Below, piece by piece: positions 45,722 to 54,136 of a stretch of DNA of 64,000 nt. Under the pieces are notes generated by a model. It had not been told where the DNA came from, made no database searches, and saw nothing but the letters and a program-made list of their open reading frames with translations. Each line of letters opens with the position of its first letter. The stretch's first letter is position 1. The DNA comes from Caldilineaceae bacterium. GTDB lineage: Bacteria; Chloroflexota; Anaerolineae; Caldilineales; Caldilineaceae. A program made the position numbers and the translations under genes. Where the stretch lies: assembly GCA_022824025.1 (NCBI GenBank), contig JAJEBF010000014.1, positions 526,206-590,205 of the forward strand, given 5' to 3'.

Positions 45722-47329
45722 GTGCATATTCATCCTCGTTCCGTCGCCCACAAACTCTTCGACGTTTGGCGCAGCCCGGGCCGATTCACAAAAAACCCTG
45801 ACATCATCGACCTGCCCTCCGGCCGTCTCATGCTCATCTACTCAGATACCGATGCCCACTGGTCCCAGGATAACCAGGTCCTGACCCTGCTCGCCAGCGA
45901 TGACCGCGGCCGCACCTGGTTCAAACACCGCGAAATCGACCAGGCCAACCTCCAACAAGGCGACGAACGCCTCGTCACCCCGCGCCTCAGCCGCCTCAAC
46001 GACGGCCGCCTTGTCGTCATCATCGATCATGACGACCACGGCCATTTCCATGAAGACCAGCCCCCCGGCAACTGGCTCTACTGGAGTGAAGACAACGGCG
46101 ATTCCTGGACCGATGCCCAAAAGCCCAATATCATGGGCTTCGAACCCGACCGCATCCTCGATCTGCCAGACGGCAGGCTCGGCGTCGCCTCCCACATCAT
46201 GCGCGGCGATACCCAGGAGTTCGCCGTCATCCTTTCCTGCTCCGACGACGGCGGCGAAACCTGGTACGAGGAGGCGACAATCGCCGACAACGGCTATCAC
46301 CGCGTCTGCGAAGGCGCCATCGTTTTCCTCGACAACCCCGACGCCGTCGGCGGCCAGGAGCTCGCCTGCATCATGCGCGAAAACCACCATGCCGGCATCC
46401 CCTGCTTCGTCGCCTTCTCCTCGGACAGCGGCCGCACCTGGTCCCCTCTTCAAATGTGCCCCTTCGCTCTCGACCGTCCCTACGCCAAACAGCTCCCTGA
46501 CGGCCGTATCTTCGTCACCGGCCGCCACGTAAACGGACCCCTCGGCACCTACGGCTGGTGCGGCGATATCAAGGCCGAAGCCGGTACCTTCCAGATTGGC
46601 GGCCCCCGGCGCAAATACGCGGCCAGACTCGACGACGGCGCCTTGCTGATTGACAACCTGCCCGGCCACGAAGCCCGCTACTGCCTCCTGCCCCCCGAAT
46701 CCGCACGCAGCGAAGTCCACCTTGAGGCCACCCTCAGAGTCGAGGGAAGGCCGGGCCAGCCTGCCGCCTTCCTCGCAATCTCCCAGCTCGGCGTCGTCCT
46801 CAATGTGGCCGTCGACGGCATCTGGAGCTACCTCGGAGCCGACTTCCGCAGCGCCGTCGACATGACCGGCTACCATACCCTCTCCATTCACCACCGCCGC
46901 GGCCTCCTGCAAATCCAGGTGGATGGAGAAACGGTCATCAACCAGTGCATCTTCCGCGAAGACAGGCCAATCGGCGACTCCCGCCGCTCAGGCCCCCTCA
47001 GCGGTTACACACAATTCGGCCAGCCGCAAACCGGCGGGCGCAGCTTCTGGCAAAATGTCTCCTATCGCCTCCACAACCCAACACTGGATGACTATTCCTG
47101 GGCATGGGACGCCGCCAGCGGCCAGTTTCCCGACGAGTACCAGCGCCAGCGCATGATCCAAATCCACGGCAACCACCCGGATCAACCCCCGGGCCCCGAC
47201 CACGGCTACTCCTCCTGGCTGATGCTGGACGACGGCAACATCATGTGGGTCGACTACACCAATTACGGGGATCCCGCCGGCTCCAGTCACCTGGTGGGCG
47301 TTCTGATCGCGCCCGAAGACATCGACTGA
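45722..47329 (+). CDS. BNR-repeat sialidase-fold protein with inserted lectin-like domain
   Basis: This 535-residue protein has no signal peptide. Residues 1-300 and 460-535 form a six-bladed beta-propeller with Asp-box-like loops such as SDDRGRTW, SEDNGDSW, CSDDGGETW and SSDSGRTW. The middle (about 310-460) is a beta-sandwich of concanavalin-A type (RSEVHLEATLRVEGRPG, YHTLSIHHRRGLLQIQVDGE). The canonical sialidase RIP arginine is not visible, so hydrolysis of sialic acid is not assured. The GTG at 45722 has AAAGGAG upstream. It ends 15 bases before a second sialidase-fold gene. Confidence 0.82.
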   Translation: MHIHPRSVAHKLFDVWRSPGRFTKNPDIIDLPSGRLMLIYSDTDAHWSQDNQVLTLLASDDRGRTWFKHREIDQANLQQGDERLVTPRLSRLNDGRLVVIIDHDDHGHFHEDQPPGNWLYWSEDNGDSWTDAQKPNIMGFEPDRILDLPDGRLGVASHIMRGDTQEFAVILSCSDDGGETWYEEATIADNGYHRVCEGAIVFLDNPDAVGGQELACIMRENHHAGIPCFVAFSSDSGRTWSPLQMCPFALDRPYAKQLPDGRIFVTGRHVNGPLGTYGWCGDIKAEAGTFQIGGPRRKYAARLDDGALLIDNLPGHEARYCLLPPESARSEVHLEATLRVEGRPGQPAAFLAISQLGVVLNVAVDGIWSYLGADFRSAVDMTGYHTLSIHHRRGLLQIQVDGETVINQCIFREDRPIGDSRRSGPLSGYTQFGQPQTGGRSFWQNVSYRLHNPTLDDYSWAWDAASGQFPDEYQRQRMIQIHGNHPDQPPGPDHGYSSWLMLDDGNIMWVDYTNYGDPAGSSHLVGVLIAPEDID

Positions 47330-47344
47330 AAGGAACTGACCAGC

Positions 47345-48418
47345 ATGAGCGCCTCTCACGATTCGGCCCAACCCTGGTGTGAGCAGGAAACTCTCTTTGC
47401 CAGCGGCGACGGCGTCTACCACACCTACCGCATTCCGGCCTTGGCCGTCTCTGCTCGCGGGACCCTCCTCGCCTTTACTGAAGGCCGCAAACACGGCCGC
47501 GGTGACGCCGGTGAAATCGACCTCATCCTGCGCCGCAGCTTCGACAACGGTCGAACCTGGTCGCCCCAGCAGGTCGTGGTCGCCGAAGCCGGCATGACCT
47601 GCGGCAATCCATGCCCCGTCGTCGAACGCGAGACCGGGGCCATCTTCCTTCCATTCTGCAAAAACCTGGCCGACGGCGACGAGACCATGATCTGCGAGGG
47701 CAAAGCCCCCAGAACCGTTTGGGTCACCCACAGCACCGATGACGGCCAGTCCTGGAGCGAACCGCGTGAGATCACCGCTTCTGTAAAAGACCCGCAGTGG
47801 ACCTGGTACGCCACCGGCCCGTGCCACGGCATTCAGCTCACCTCCGGCCGCCTCGTCGTCCCCTGCGATCATATCGTCGGCCTCCATTTCGATCGCAGCC
47901 GCGACCCCTACCACTCGCACGTCATCTACAGCGACGACTGCGGCCAATCCTGGCAGCTCGGCGGCGATGTCGAAGTCGGCACCAACGAGTGCGCCATCGC
48001 CCAGCTCCAGGACGGCAGCCTCTACATCAACTGCCGCAACTTCGTCCGCGGCACACAAAGGGGTGTTGCCCGCAGCTACGACGGGGGCGACACATTCACC
48101 GACTTTGAATGGGATCAGACCCTCATCGAGCCCGTCTGCCAGGGCAGCCTCGAAGCGCTCCGCGACGGCCAGCTCCTCTTCGCCAACCCCGCAAGCACCC
48201 GTCGCGAGCGAATGACCGTCCGCCTCAGCGAAGACGGCGGCCGCGCCTGGCCCGCCGCCCGCACCCTCTACCCTGGCCCGTCCGCCTACTCCGACCTTGC
48301 CGCCCTGCCCAACGGCGCCCTCTGCTGCCTCTACGAGAGCGGCCAGGACCACCCTTACGAACGCCTCACCCTCGCCCGCTTCAACCTCGCCTGGCTCACT
48401 GAACTGCCTGCCCGCTAA
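47345..48418 (+). CDS. Sialidase family (GH33-like) glycosidase
   Basis: This 357-residue beta-propeller enzyme has the RIP arginine motif (YRIPALAV, residues 26-33), then FTEGRKHGRGDAGEIDLILR, a segment shared with exo-alpha-sialidases and containing the acid/base-type aspartate. Four Asp boxes are present (SFDNGRTW, STDDGQSW, SDDCGQSW, SEDGGRAW), as well as a tyrosine in AYSDLAAL near the C-terminus and conserved arginine RERMTVR. It would release sialic or related nonulosonic acids. No export signal is evident, so it may act on imported oligosaccharides. It lies 15 bases after the previous sialidase-fold gene and upstream of a CRTAC1-like lipoprotein. Confidence 0.88.
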   Translation: MSASHDSAQPWCEQETLFASGDGVYHTYRIPALAVSARGTLLAFTEGRKHGRGDAGEIDLILRRSFDNGRTWSPQQVVVAEAGMTCGNPCPVVERETGAIFLPFCKNLADGDETMICEGKAPRTVWVTHSTDDGQSWSEPREITASVKDPQWTWYATGPCHGIQLTSGRLVVPCDHIVGLHFDRSRDPYHSHVIYSDDCGQSWQLGGDVEVGTNECAIAQLQDGSLYINCRNFVRGTQRGVARSYDGGDTFTDFEWDQTLIEPVCQGSLEALRDGQLLFANPASTRRERMTVRLSEDGGRAWPAARTLYPGPSAYSDLAALPNGALCCLYESGQDHPYERLTLARFNLAWLTELPAR

Positions 48419-48504
48419 CCGTGTCACCCTTCTTCCCGCCGGCCCGCGCCCTTCAGCCGCCCGCCTTCCGTCATCCCTGCCCCTCCCGCACACCGGAGCG
48501 CAGC

Positions 48505-50238
48505 ATGAATAAATCAGATTCGAACACCGTCAACCGGGCCCGAAGGGGGAGTGGGCGGACACAAACCCTCCTCTCTATCATTATCTCCCTTTTCCTGGCG
48601 GCCGCCTGCGCGCCCGTCCGCGCCCCATCAAACCCCGCCGTCAGCCTGTCTGTCCAGCCCCACCGGCCCTCGCCACATCCCTGCCAGGACCGTTTCATCG
48701 CCCACACACTCGACCATGTAACCTCCATCGAAGGCGACGTCGTCCGCACCTACGACAGCAATGGAGCCGGTCTGGCCGTCAACGACCTCGACCGCGACGG
48801 AGACCTCGATCTCGTGCTCGCGAACCTGGCCGGCCCCAACGCTATCTTCTGGAACCAAGGCAATCTGTCCTTCCGCAAGCAGGAGTTCCCCCATGGCCAG
48901 TCCCGCGGCGTCAGCGCCGTTGACATCAATGGCGACGGCTGGATCGACATCGCCTTCGCCCATCGCGCGACCCGGCCCCTCGTCTGGATGAATGAAGGAG
49001 CGCCCTCCGACGATCGCGGCACTCAGACCCGGAGTGGCGCAATCAATCGTATCCCAGGATTCACCCTCCTCACCTGGTTCGCGGCGGCCCAAAAAGCCTA
49101 CACGCTTGCCTGGGCTGACCTCGACGCCGACAACGACCTCGACTTCGTCCTCGCCACCTACCAGAGCGAATACACCCGCGTCGATCCACACGACCTCGCC
49201 AACGGCGGCGTCGTCTACTACGAAAACACCGGCGATGACTTCGTAGCCACACAGCTGGCCGCACGCTCCCAGGCCCTGGCCCTCATGCTCGTAGACCTCA
49301 ACAACGACCACCGCCTCGACATCTGGGCAGGCCACGACTTCCTCATGCCCGACCAGGTATGGCTCTGGTCCCCGCAAGGCTGGAAAGAAACCCGTCCCTT
49401 CGCCGAGACAGCGCAAAACACCATGAGCTTCGCCGTTGCCGACGTCGATAATGATGGGCGCGCCGAGCTCTTCTCTGCTGACATGAAGCCATATCCCGAA
49501 ACACCGGAGGTCATGGCAGCCTGGTCTCCCCTCATGGAGATGATGGCCTCCTCCGACATTCCTGGTGATGAGCAGATCGTCGAGAATGTCTTCCAGGTTC
49601 CAACCGCCGCCGGCGCCTACCTCAACGAAGCCGCATCTCGCGGCCTGCAGGCTAGCGGGTGGAGCTGGTCCGCCCAGTTCGGCGACCTCGATCAGGATGG
49701 CTTCGTCGACCTTTACGTCGTCAACGGCATGGCCGCCCAGGAAATGTTCGGGCACCTGCCCGGCGCCGAACTCGTGGAGGAAAACCTGGCCTACCGCAAC
49801 GACGGCCGCGGCCACTTTCGCCCCGCGCCGTCCTGGGCCCTGAACGCCGCCGCAGGCGGCCGCAGCATGGCCATGGCTGACCTCGACAACGACGGCGATC
49901 TCGACATCGTCGTGAACAATCTGCTCGCCCCCGCCGCCATCTACGAGAATCGCCTCTGCCGCGGCAACGGCCTGACGGTCGACCTCCTGTGGCCCACCAG
50001 CAAGAATACTCGCGCCATCGGCGCCCACCTTACTCTGCACACCACCGCCGGCACATTCAGCCGCGCCATCCGCTCAAACAGCGGTTACCTCACCGGCGAA
50101 CCCTCGCAGGCCCACTTCGGCTTCCCCGCCGGCAGCATCCCTCTCCTCCTCGAAATCCGCTGGCCCGACGGCTTCGAATCCTCCCTTCTCATGCCCCTGT
50201 CCGCCGGCGGCAGAGTAACAGTAGAACGCGCAGACTGA
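48505..50238 (+). CDS. CRTAC1-like FG-GAP/UnbV repeat lipoprotein
   Basis: This 577-residue lipoprotein has a lipobox ending LAAAC at about residue 35 and then seven FG-GAP/VCBS calcium-loop repeats (DLDRDGDLD, DINGDGWID, DLDADNDLD, DLNNDHRLD, DVDNDGRAE, DLDQDGFVD, DLDNDGDLD). These form an integrin-alpha-like propeller. A C-terminal ASPIC/UnbV domain follows (NTRAIGAHLTLHTTAGTFSR to EIRWPDGFESSLL). The family is often surface-exposed and is thought to bind extracellular matter. The ATG at 48505 follows CGGAGCGCAGC. It is in the same direction as the sialidase genes. Confidence 0.9.
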   Translation: MNKSDSNTVNRARRGSGRTQTLLSIIISLFLAAACAPVRAPSNPAVSLSVQPHRPSPHPCQDRFIAHTLDHVTSIEGDVVRTYDSNGAGLAVNDLDRDGDLDLVLANLAGPNAIFWNQGNLSFRKQEFPHGQSRGVSAVDINGDGWIDIAFAHRATRPLVWMNEGAPSDDRGTQTRSGAINRIPGFTLLTWFAAAQKAYTLAWADLDADNDLDFVLATYQSEYTRVDPHDLANGGVVYYENTGDDFVATQLAARSQALALMLVDLNNDHRLDIWAGHDFLMPDQVWLWSPQGWKETRPFAETAQNTMSFAVADVDNDGRAELFSADMKPYPETPEVMAAWSPLMEMMASSDIPGDEQIVENVFQVPTAAGAYLNEAASRGLQASGWSWSAQFGDLDQDGFVDLYVVNGMAAQEMFGHLPGAELVEENLAYRNDGRGHFRPAPSWALNAAAGGRSMAMADLDNDGDLDIVVNNLLAPAAIYENRLCRGNGLTVDLLWPTSKNTRAIGAHLTLHTTAGTFSRAIRSNSGYLTGEPSQAHFGFPAGSIPLLLEIRWPDGFESSLLMPLSAGGRVTVERAD

Positions 50239-50295
50239 CGCCCGCAACTCCAATCGTCATCCACCCGGTCCAGACTGCGCACCGAAAAAAGCCAC

Positions 50296-50324
50296 TTGAC
50301 GAATGCCCCTGAAATCTGTAATAT
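50296..50324 (+). promoter_or_regulatory. Sigma-70-type promoter of the second sugar ABC operon
   Basis: TTGACG (50296-50301), 17-base spacer, TAATAT (50319-50324), about 230 bases before the ATG at 50556. The 317-base gap 50239-50555 holds nothing else recognised. Confidence 0.7.
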
Positions 50325-50555
50325 CCCGTTTAAACCCCCCATTTGTGAACGCGCAAAGACAACATTGCCTGCCGGCCGGCCCCGCATCGCATGGCAGTTA
50401 CAACCTATACGCACCCCAACTTGCCCAAGATCCTTCCGATTAGGACGCGAAGCAAGAAAGAGATTTACCAGATTCAACACACGGAACCCCGTTCAGCCCA
50501 CTAGACCCACCATTTATTTTTCGGTTATTCACCAAGCACAAGAGGAGACCCTGAA

Positions 50556-51929
50556 ATGTCTACGCAAATGAGCCGCCGTTCCATGCTTAAGTGGATGGCC
50601 GCTGGCAGCGCTACTGCGGCCCTGGCAGCCTGTGCCGTCCCCGCCGCAACCGATTCCGGCGGCAGTGGCGAAATGGCCGACATGGAAGACATTACCATCG
50701 GTTGGGCCAGACATGGCTCCGAAAGCGACGTTCCCACCGAAACCGGGCTCGCTGAGCTCTTCAAGGCTACACACCCCGGCGTTTCTGTTGAACCTCTCGT
50801 TCTGCCTTGGGATGATTACAACACCAAGATCCCCGTTATGGTCGCCGGGGGAACCGCGCCCGACACCTTCGGCTGCCACCCTGCCCTCATGGCCGAGACC
50901 CACACCGCCGGCGGGTCCACTCCCTTGACCGACTTCATCGACGCCTATGGCGCCGATCTCAACTACGATGACGTCGTCTATCATGGCGACGCCCTCTTCG
51001 ACGGTGTCGTCTTCGGCCTGCCCCAAAAGTCCTGCACACATCAGCTCCGCTACAACAAGACTCTGCTGCAGGAGGCGGGCATGCCCCTCCCCGGCGACCT
51101 CTACTGGGAACAGGGAGCCGACGGCTGGAACTGGAATACCTTCATCGAAATGGGCAAAGAGCTCACAAAAGACCTCGACGGCGACGGCGAGACCGACCAG
51201 TACTTCTACGGCGGGTCCGGCGGCACCAATCAGCTGGCCACTATCCGTTCGGCCGGCGGCGAAGTCTTCGACGAAGCCATCTCCACCTGCATCATCAACA
51301 GCGCTGAGGCCGTCGAAGGCATCAAGTTCATGGCAGACCTGGTCCTGGAACACAAGATTCAACCGCCGCCCGAAATGCAGGCCAGCGAACTCGGCATTAA
51401 CTTCAACACAGGCAAAATCGTGATGGCCGGAGGCACCACCTGCGATTCCGTCCGCGATCTGCGCGAAGGCTACGAACTCCCCTTCGAATGGGACTTTGTG
51501 CTCGTCCCCGCAGGCAATGCCGGCTTCCGTTGCTGGGGCGATACCGACCAGATCGTGATTTCCTCCAGCAGCGAATACGCCCAGGAAGCCTTCGACTGGA
51601 CCGTCTACCGCAGCAGCCTCCAAGCCTGGGAAGAAGGCTACGACAGCGGCATCAAACTCGCCTTCTCCGACGGCCCCACCCGCTACTCCATCTTCGAGTC
51701 TAAGGCCTATACCGAACCTCTGGGCGCGCTCGACATCCCCATGATCCGCGAAGGGTACATCAACACCATTCCCAACCCCTTCGTGCCGCGTAGCCCGCAG
51801 CCCTACCGTGTGCTGTTTACCGTCATGACGACCGAAGTCGACAACGCGCTGCGCGGTGTCAAGACCGCTCAGGAAGCCGCCGACGACATGTGCGCCCAGA
51901 TCGAGGAAATCCTGGCCGAGAACGCCTAG
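50556..51929 (+). CDS. Tat-type lipoprotein, sugar ABC substrate-binding protein (SBP family 1)
   Basis: This 457-residue CUT1-type binding protein begins with a twin-arginine sequence (SRRSMLKWMAAG) and a lipobox ending LAAC at Cys26. Motifs include FKATHPGVSVEPLVLPWDDY after the signal, PVMVAGGTAPDTFGCHPAL and LQAWEEGYDSGIK. It has an AGGAG site. It feeds the permeases at 52052-52939 and 52944-53849. The substrate is unknown; the preceding sialidase-fold genes make a sugar acid or oligosaccharide plausible. Confidence 0.93.
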   Translation: MSTQMSRRSMLKWMAAGSATAALAACAVPAATDSGGSGEMADMEDITIGWARHGSESDVPTETGLAELFKATHPGVSVEPLVLPWDDYNTKIPVMVAGGTAPDTFGCHPALMAETHTAGGSTPLTDFIDAYGADLNYDDVVYHGDALFDGVVFGLPQKSCTHQLRYNKTLLQEAGMPLPGDLYWEQGADGWNWNTFIEMGKELTKDLDGDGETDQYFYGGSGGTNQLATIRSAGGEVFDEAISTCIINSAEAVEGIKFMADLVLEHKIQPPPEMQASELGINFNTGKIVMAGGTTCDSVRDLREGYELPFEWDFVLVPAGNAGFRCWGDTDQIVISSSSEYAQEAFDWTVYRSSLQAWEEGYDSGIKLAFSDGPTRYSIFESKAYTEPLGALDIPMIREGYINTIPNPFVPRSPQPYRVLFTVMTTEVDNALRGVKTAQEAADDMCAQIEEILAENA

Positions 51930-51972
51930 AGATCCATCTGGCATTGCCCTCATAGCTGGATCGGAGGACAGG

Positions 51973-51998
51973 GAACGCGGGCAAACACGCCCGCCTCC
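51973..51998 (+). other. Intercistronic hairpin after the binding-protein gene
   Basis: A stem GCGGGC / GCCCGC with an AAACAC loop lies 44 bases after the binding-protein stop, and there is no T run. Such structures often stabilise the upstream mRNA so that the binding protein is made in excess of the permeases. Confidence 0.5.
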
Positions 51999-52051
51999 CG
52001 TCCGCTCCCATCACGTACCCGACCAACCTGTTCCCAGAGAGCCGGACCCAA

Positions 52052-52939
52052 ATGCTCGGCAAAAGCAGACTCTACTGGAAGAACGTCTTTGAAGGCTACG
52101 CCTTTATCTCACTCTGGATTGTCGGCTTCGTCGTCTTCACCGCCGGCGCGCTTTTCGGCTCCTTTTCCATCAGCCTCACCAAGTGGAACATTGTCGGCAC
52201 ACCCGAATTCATTGGCCTGGGAAACTACCAGAAAATGTTCGAAGATGAATTCTTCTGGAAGTCCCTCCAGGTCACCATCCTCTTTCTTTTCAACGTGCCG
52301 CTGAACCTTGCCCTGGGCCTTTTCCTTGCCATGCTGCTCAATCAGAAGATCCGTATGATCGGCTTCTTCCGCACGCTCTTCTATCTTCCCAGCGTAACCG
52401 CAGGCGTTGCCGTCTCACTGCTCTGGATGTGGATCTTCAACCCCCGTTTTGGTGTCATCAACGTGCTTCTCAAGAACATCGGCATCTCGGGTCCTGCCTG
52501 GCTCGGCAGCGAAACCTGGGCGCTGCCTGCCCTGATCATCATGAGCGTCTGGGGCGTGGGCGGCGGCATGCTCATCTATCTCGGCGCCCTCCAGGGCATC
52601 CCCACCGCATTCTACGAGGCGGCTACCCTGGACGGCGCAAACGCCCTCCAGAAGTTCCGCCGCATCACTGTGCCCATGATCACGCCTGTCCTCCTCCTCA
52701 ATCTCATCATGGGTGTAATCGGCTCCTTCCAGGTCTTTACCCAGGCCTTTGTCATGACCAAGGGCGGCCCCAACTACGCCACGCTTTTCTACGTCCTCTA
52801 TCTCTACCAGAACGCATTCCAGTGGTTCAATATGGGCTACGCCTCCGCGCTGGCGTGGGTCCTCTTTCTGGTAATCCTTGCCTTCACCTTCCTCATTTTG
52901 CGCACCTCCTCAAGCTGGGTCTACTACGAGGGCGGCTGA
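52052..52939 (+). CDS. Sugar ABC transporter permease (MalF/UgpA type)
   Basis: This 295-residue CUT1 permease carries FISLWIVGFVVFTAGALFGS as its first helix. Its EAA loop contains TAFYEAATLDGANALQKFRR. The TKGGPNYATLFYVLYLYQNA segment is typical of the MalF partner. It lies 122 bases after the binding protein and four bases before the second permease. Confidence 0.94.
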   Translation: MLGKSRLYWKNVFEGYAFISLWIVGFVVFTAGALFGSFSISLTKWNIVGTPEFIGLGNYQKMFEDEFFWKSLQVTILFLFNVPLNLALGLFLAMLLNQKIRMIGFFRTLFYLPSVTAGVAVSLLWMWIFNPRFGVINVLLKNIGISGPAWLGSETWALPALIIMSVWGVGGGMLIYLGALQGIPTAFYEAATLDGANALQKFRRITVPMITPVLLLNLIMGVIGSFQVFTQAFVMTKGGPNYATLFYVLYLYQNAFQWFNMGYASALAWVLFLVILAFTFLILRTSSSWVYYEGG

Positions 52940-52943
52940 TCCA

Positions 52944-53849
52944 ATGGCTCAACAAAGTCTCGAACAACGCAGAGAACAGGCAATCGTCACAGATTTCGCA
53001 GGATTCTGGCAAAGTCGGCACAGACAGGACCAGGTTTTGAGAGCCGTTGTCTACCTGCTCCTGGTCGTCGGGGCCATCGGCGTCATGTTGCCCTTCTTCT
53101 GGATGATCAGTACCTCCCTGAAGAGGCCCGGCACCGAGTTCACCTTTCCCATCGAATGGATACCGGTCCCTCCGCGCTTCGGCAACTACCAGACAGCCTG
53201 GACCATTCTGCCCTTCAACCTGTGGCTGTTCAACACCGTCCGCATCACCGGCCTGTCCATCCTCGGCCACATCGTTTCCTGCGCCATCGTCGGCTTCGGC
53301 TTCGCCCGCATCCGCTTCCCAGGCCGTGACGCCATCTTCCTGCTGGTCCTCGCAACCATGATGCTCCCCTACCCCTCTGTCATCGTTCCCCTCTTCATCC
53401 TGTTCAAAGAACTGGGCTGGATCGACACCATTCTTCCCCTCGTCGTGCCCACATTCTTCGCCACCAGCGCCTTCTACATATTCCTGCTGCGCCAGTTCTT
53501 CATGACCCTCCCGCTCGAGCTCGACGACGCCGCCCGCGTCGATGGCTGCAGTACCTTCGGAATCTTCTATCGCATCTGCGTCCCTCTCATCAAGCCTGCC
53601 CTCGGCATCATCCTCGTCTTCTCCTTCATGCACCACTGGAACGACTTTCTTGGTCCCCTCATCTTCCTCTCCGACCTCGACAAATACACCCTCGCGCTCG
53701 GCCTCCGCTTCTTCCAGGGCCAGTACAGAGTCGAGTGGACCCTTCTCATGGCCGCCTCCCTCATCATTCTGTCCCCCTGCATCATTCTCTTTTTCATCGC
53801 CCAGAAACACTACATTCAGGGCATCGTCATCACCGGCGTCAAAGGCTGA
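52944..53849 (+). CDS. Sugar ABC transporter permease (MalG/UgpE type)
   Basis: This 301-residue MalG-type permease has an EAA loop ELDDAARVDGCSTFGIFYRI and the C-terminal AQKHYIQGIVITGVKG. The N-terminal cytoplasmic stretch is longer than usual (about 35 residues before the first helix). The ATG at 52944 is four bases after the upstream stop; the frame before it is a shadow of the first permease. No ATPase follows. Confidence 0.94.
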   Translation: MAQQSLEQRREQAIVTDFAGFWQSRHRQDQVLRAVVYLLLVVGAIGVMLPFFWMISTSLKRPGTEFTFPIEWIPVPPRFGNYQTAWTILPFNLWLFNTVRITGLSILGHIVSCAIVGFGFARIRFPGRDAIFLLVLATMMLPYPSVIVPLFILFKELGWIDTILPLVVPTFFATSAFYIFLLRQFFMTLPLELDDAARVDGCSTFGIFYRICVPLIKPALGIILVFSFMHHWNDFLGPLIFLSDLDKYTLALGLRFFQGQYRVEWTLLMAASLIILSPCIILFFIAQKHYIQGIVITGVKG

Positions 53850-53892
53850 TTCCCCCCAACCCACTTTCCGCCCCTGCTCCAGAAAGCAACGC

Positions 53893-53982
53893 CATCCCCC
53901 AAATCCTCGTCCCTACAAAATTCCCGTCCCTACAAAATTCCCGTCCCGACAAGATCCCCGTCCCGACAAGATCCCCGTCGAT
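53893..53982 (+). repeat. Intergenic repeat family C, copy 3
   Basis: Units CCTACAAAATTCCCGTCC and CGACAAGATCCCCGTCC are repeated five times between the permease gene and the Ig-like lipoprotein promoter. Confidence 0.85.
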
Positions 53983-53992
53983 CCCAATCTGT

Positions 53993-54021
53993 TTGACTTT
54001 CAATTTTCCAGTCTGTATACT
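53993..54021 (+). promoter_or_regulatory. Sigma-70-type promoter of the Ig-like lipoprotein gene
   Basis: TTGACT (53993-53998), 17-base spacer, TATACT (54016-54021), about 115 bases before the ATG at 54137. Confidence 0.75.
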
Positions 54022-54136
54022 CATTGGACCACCGCTTTCAGCGCATCGGCGTTTCCAACGTTGGGCTCACCTCCGGCGCAAAGCGAAAAACCAGCGCTCT
54101 CGCATAGGCAAACATCGCTCCAGGGAGAACGAACGA

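Noticed and set aside
46988..48493. A 501-codon minus-strand frame across the sialidase genes
   Set aside because: It crosses gene boundaries antisense to two well-supported proteins and has the Gly/Val/Ala-rich composition expected of a GC-rich shadow.
53735..54136. N-terminal extension of the Ig-like lipoprotein frame
   Set aside because: It overlaps the end of the permease gene and repeat family C; the ATG at 54137 gives a lipoprotein signal and follows a promoter.
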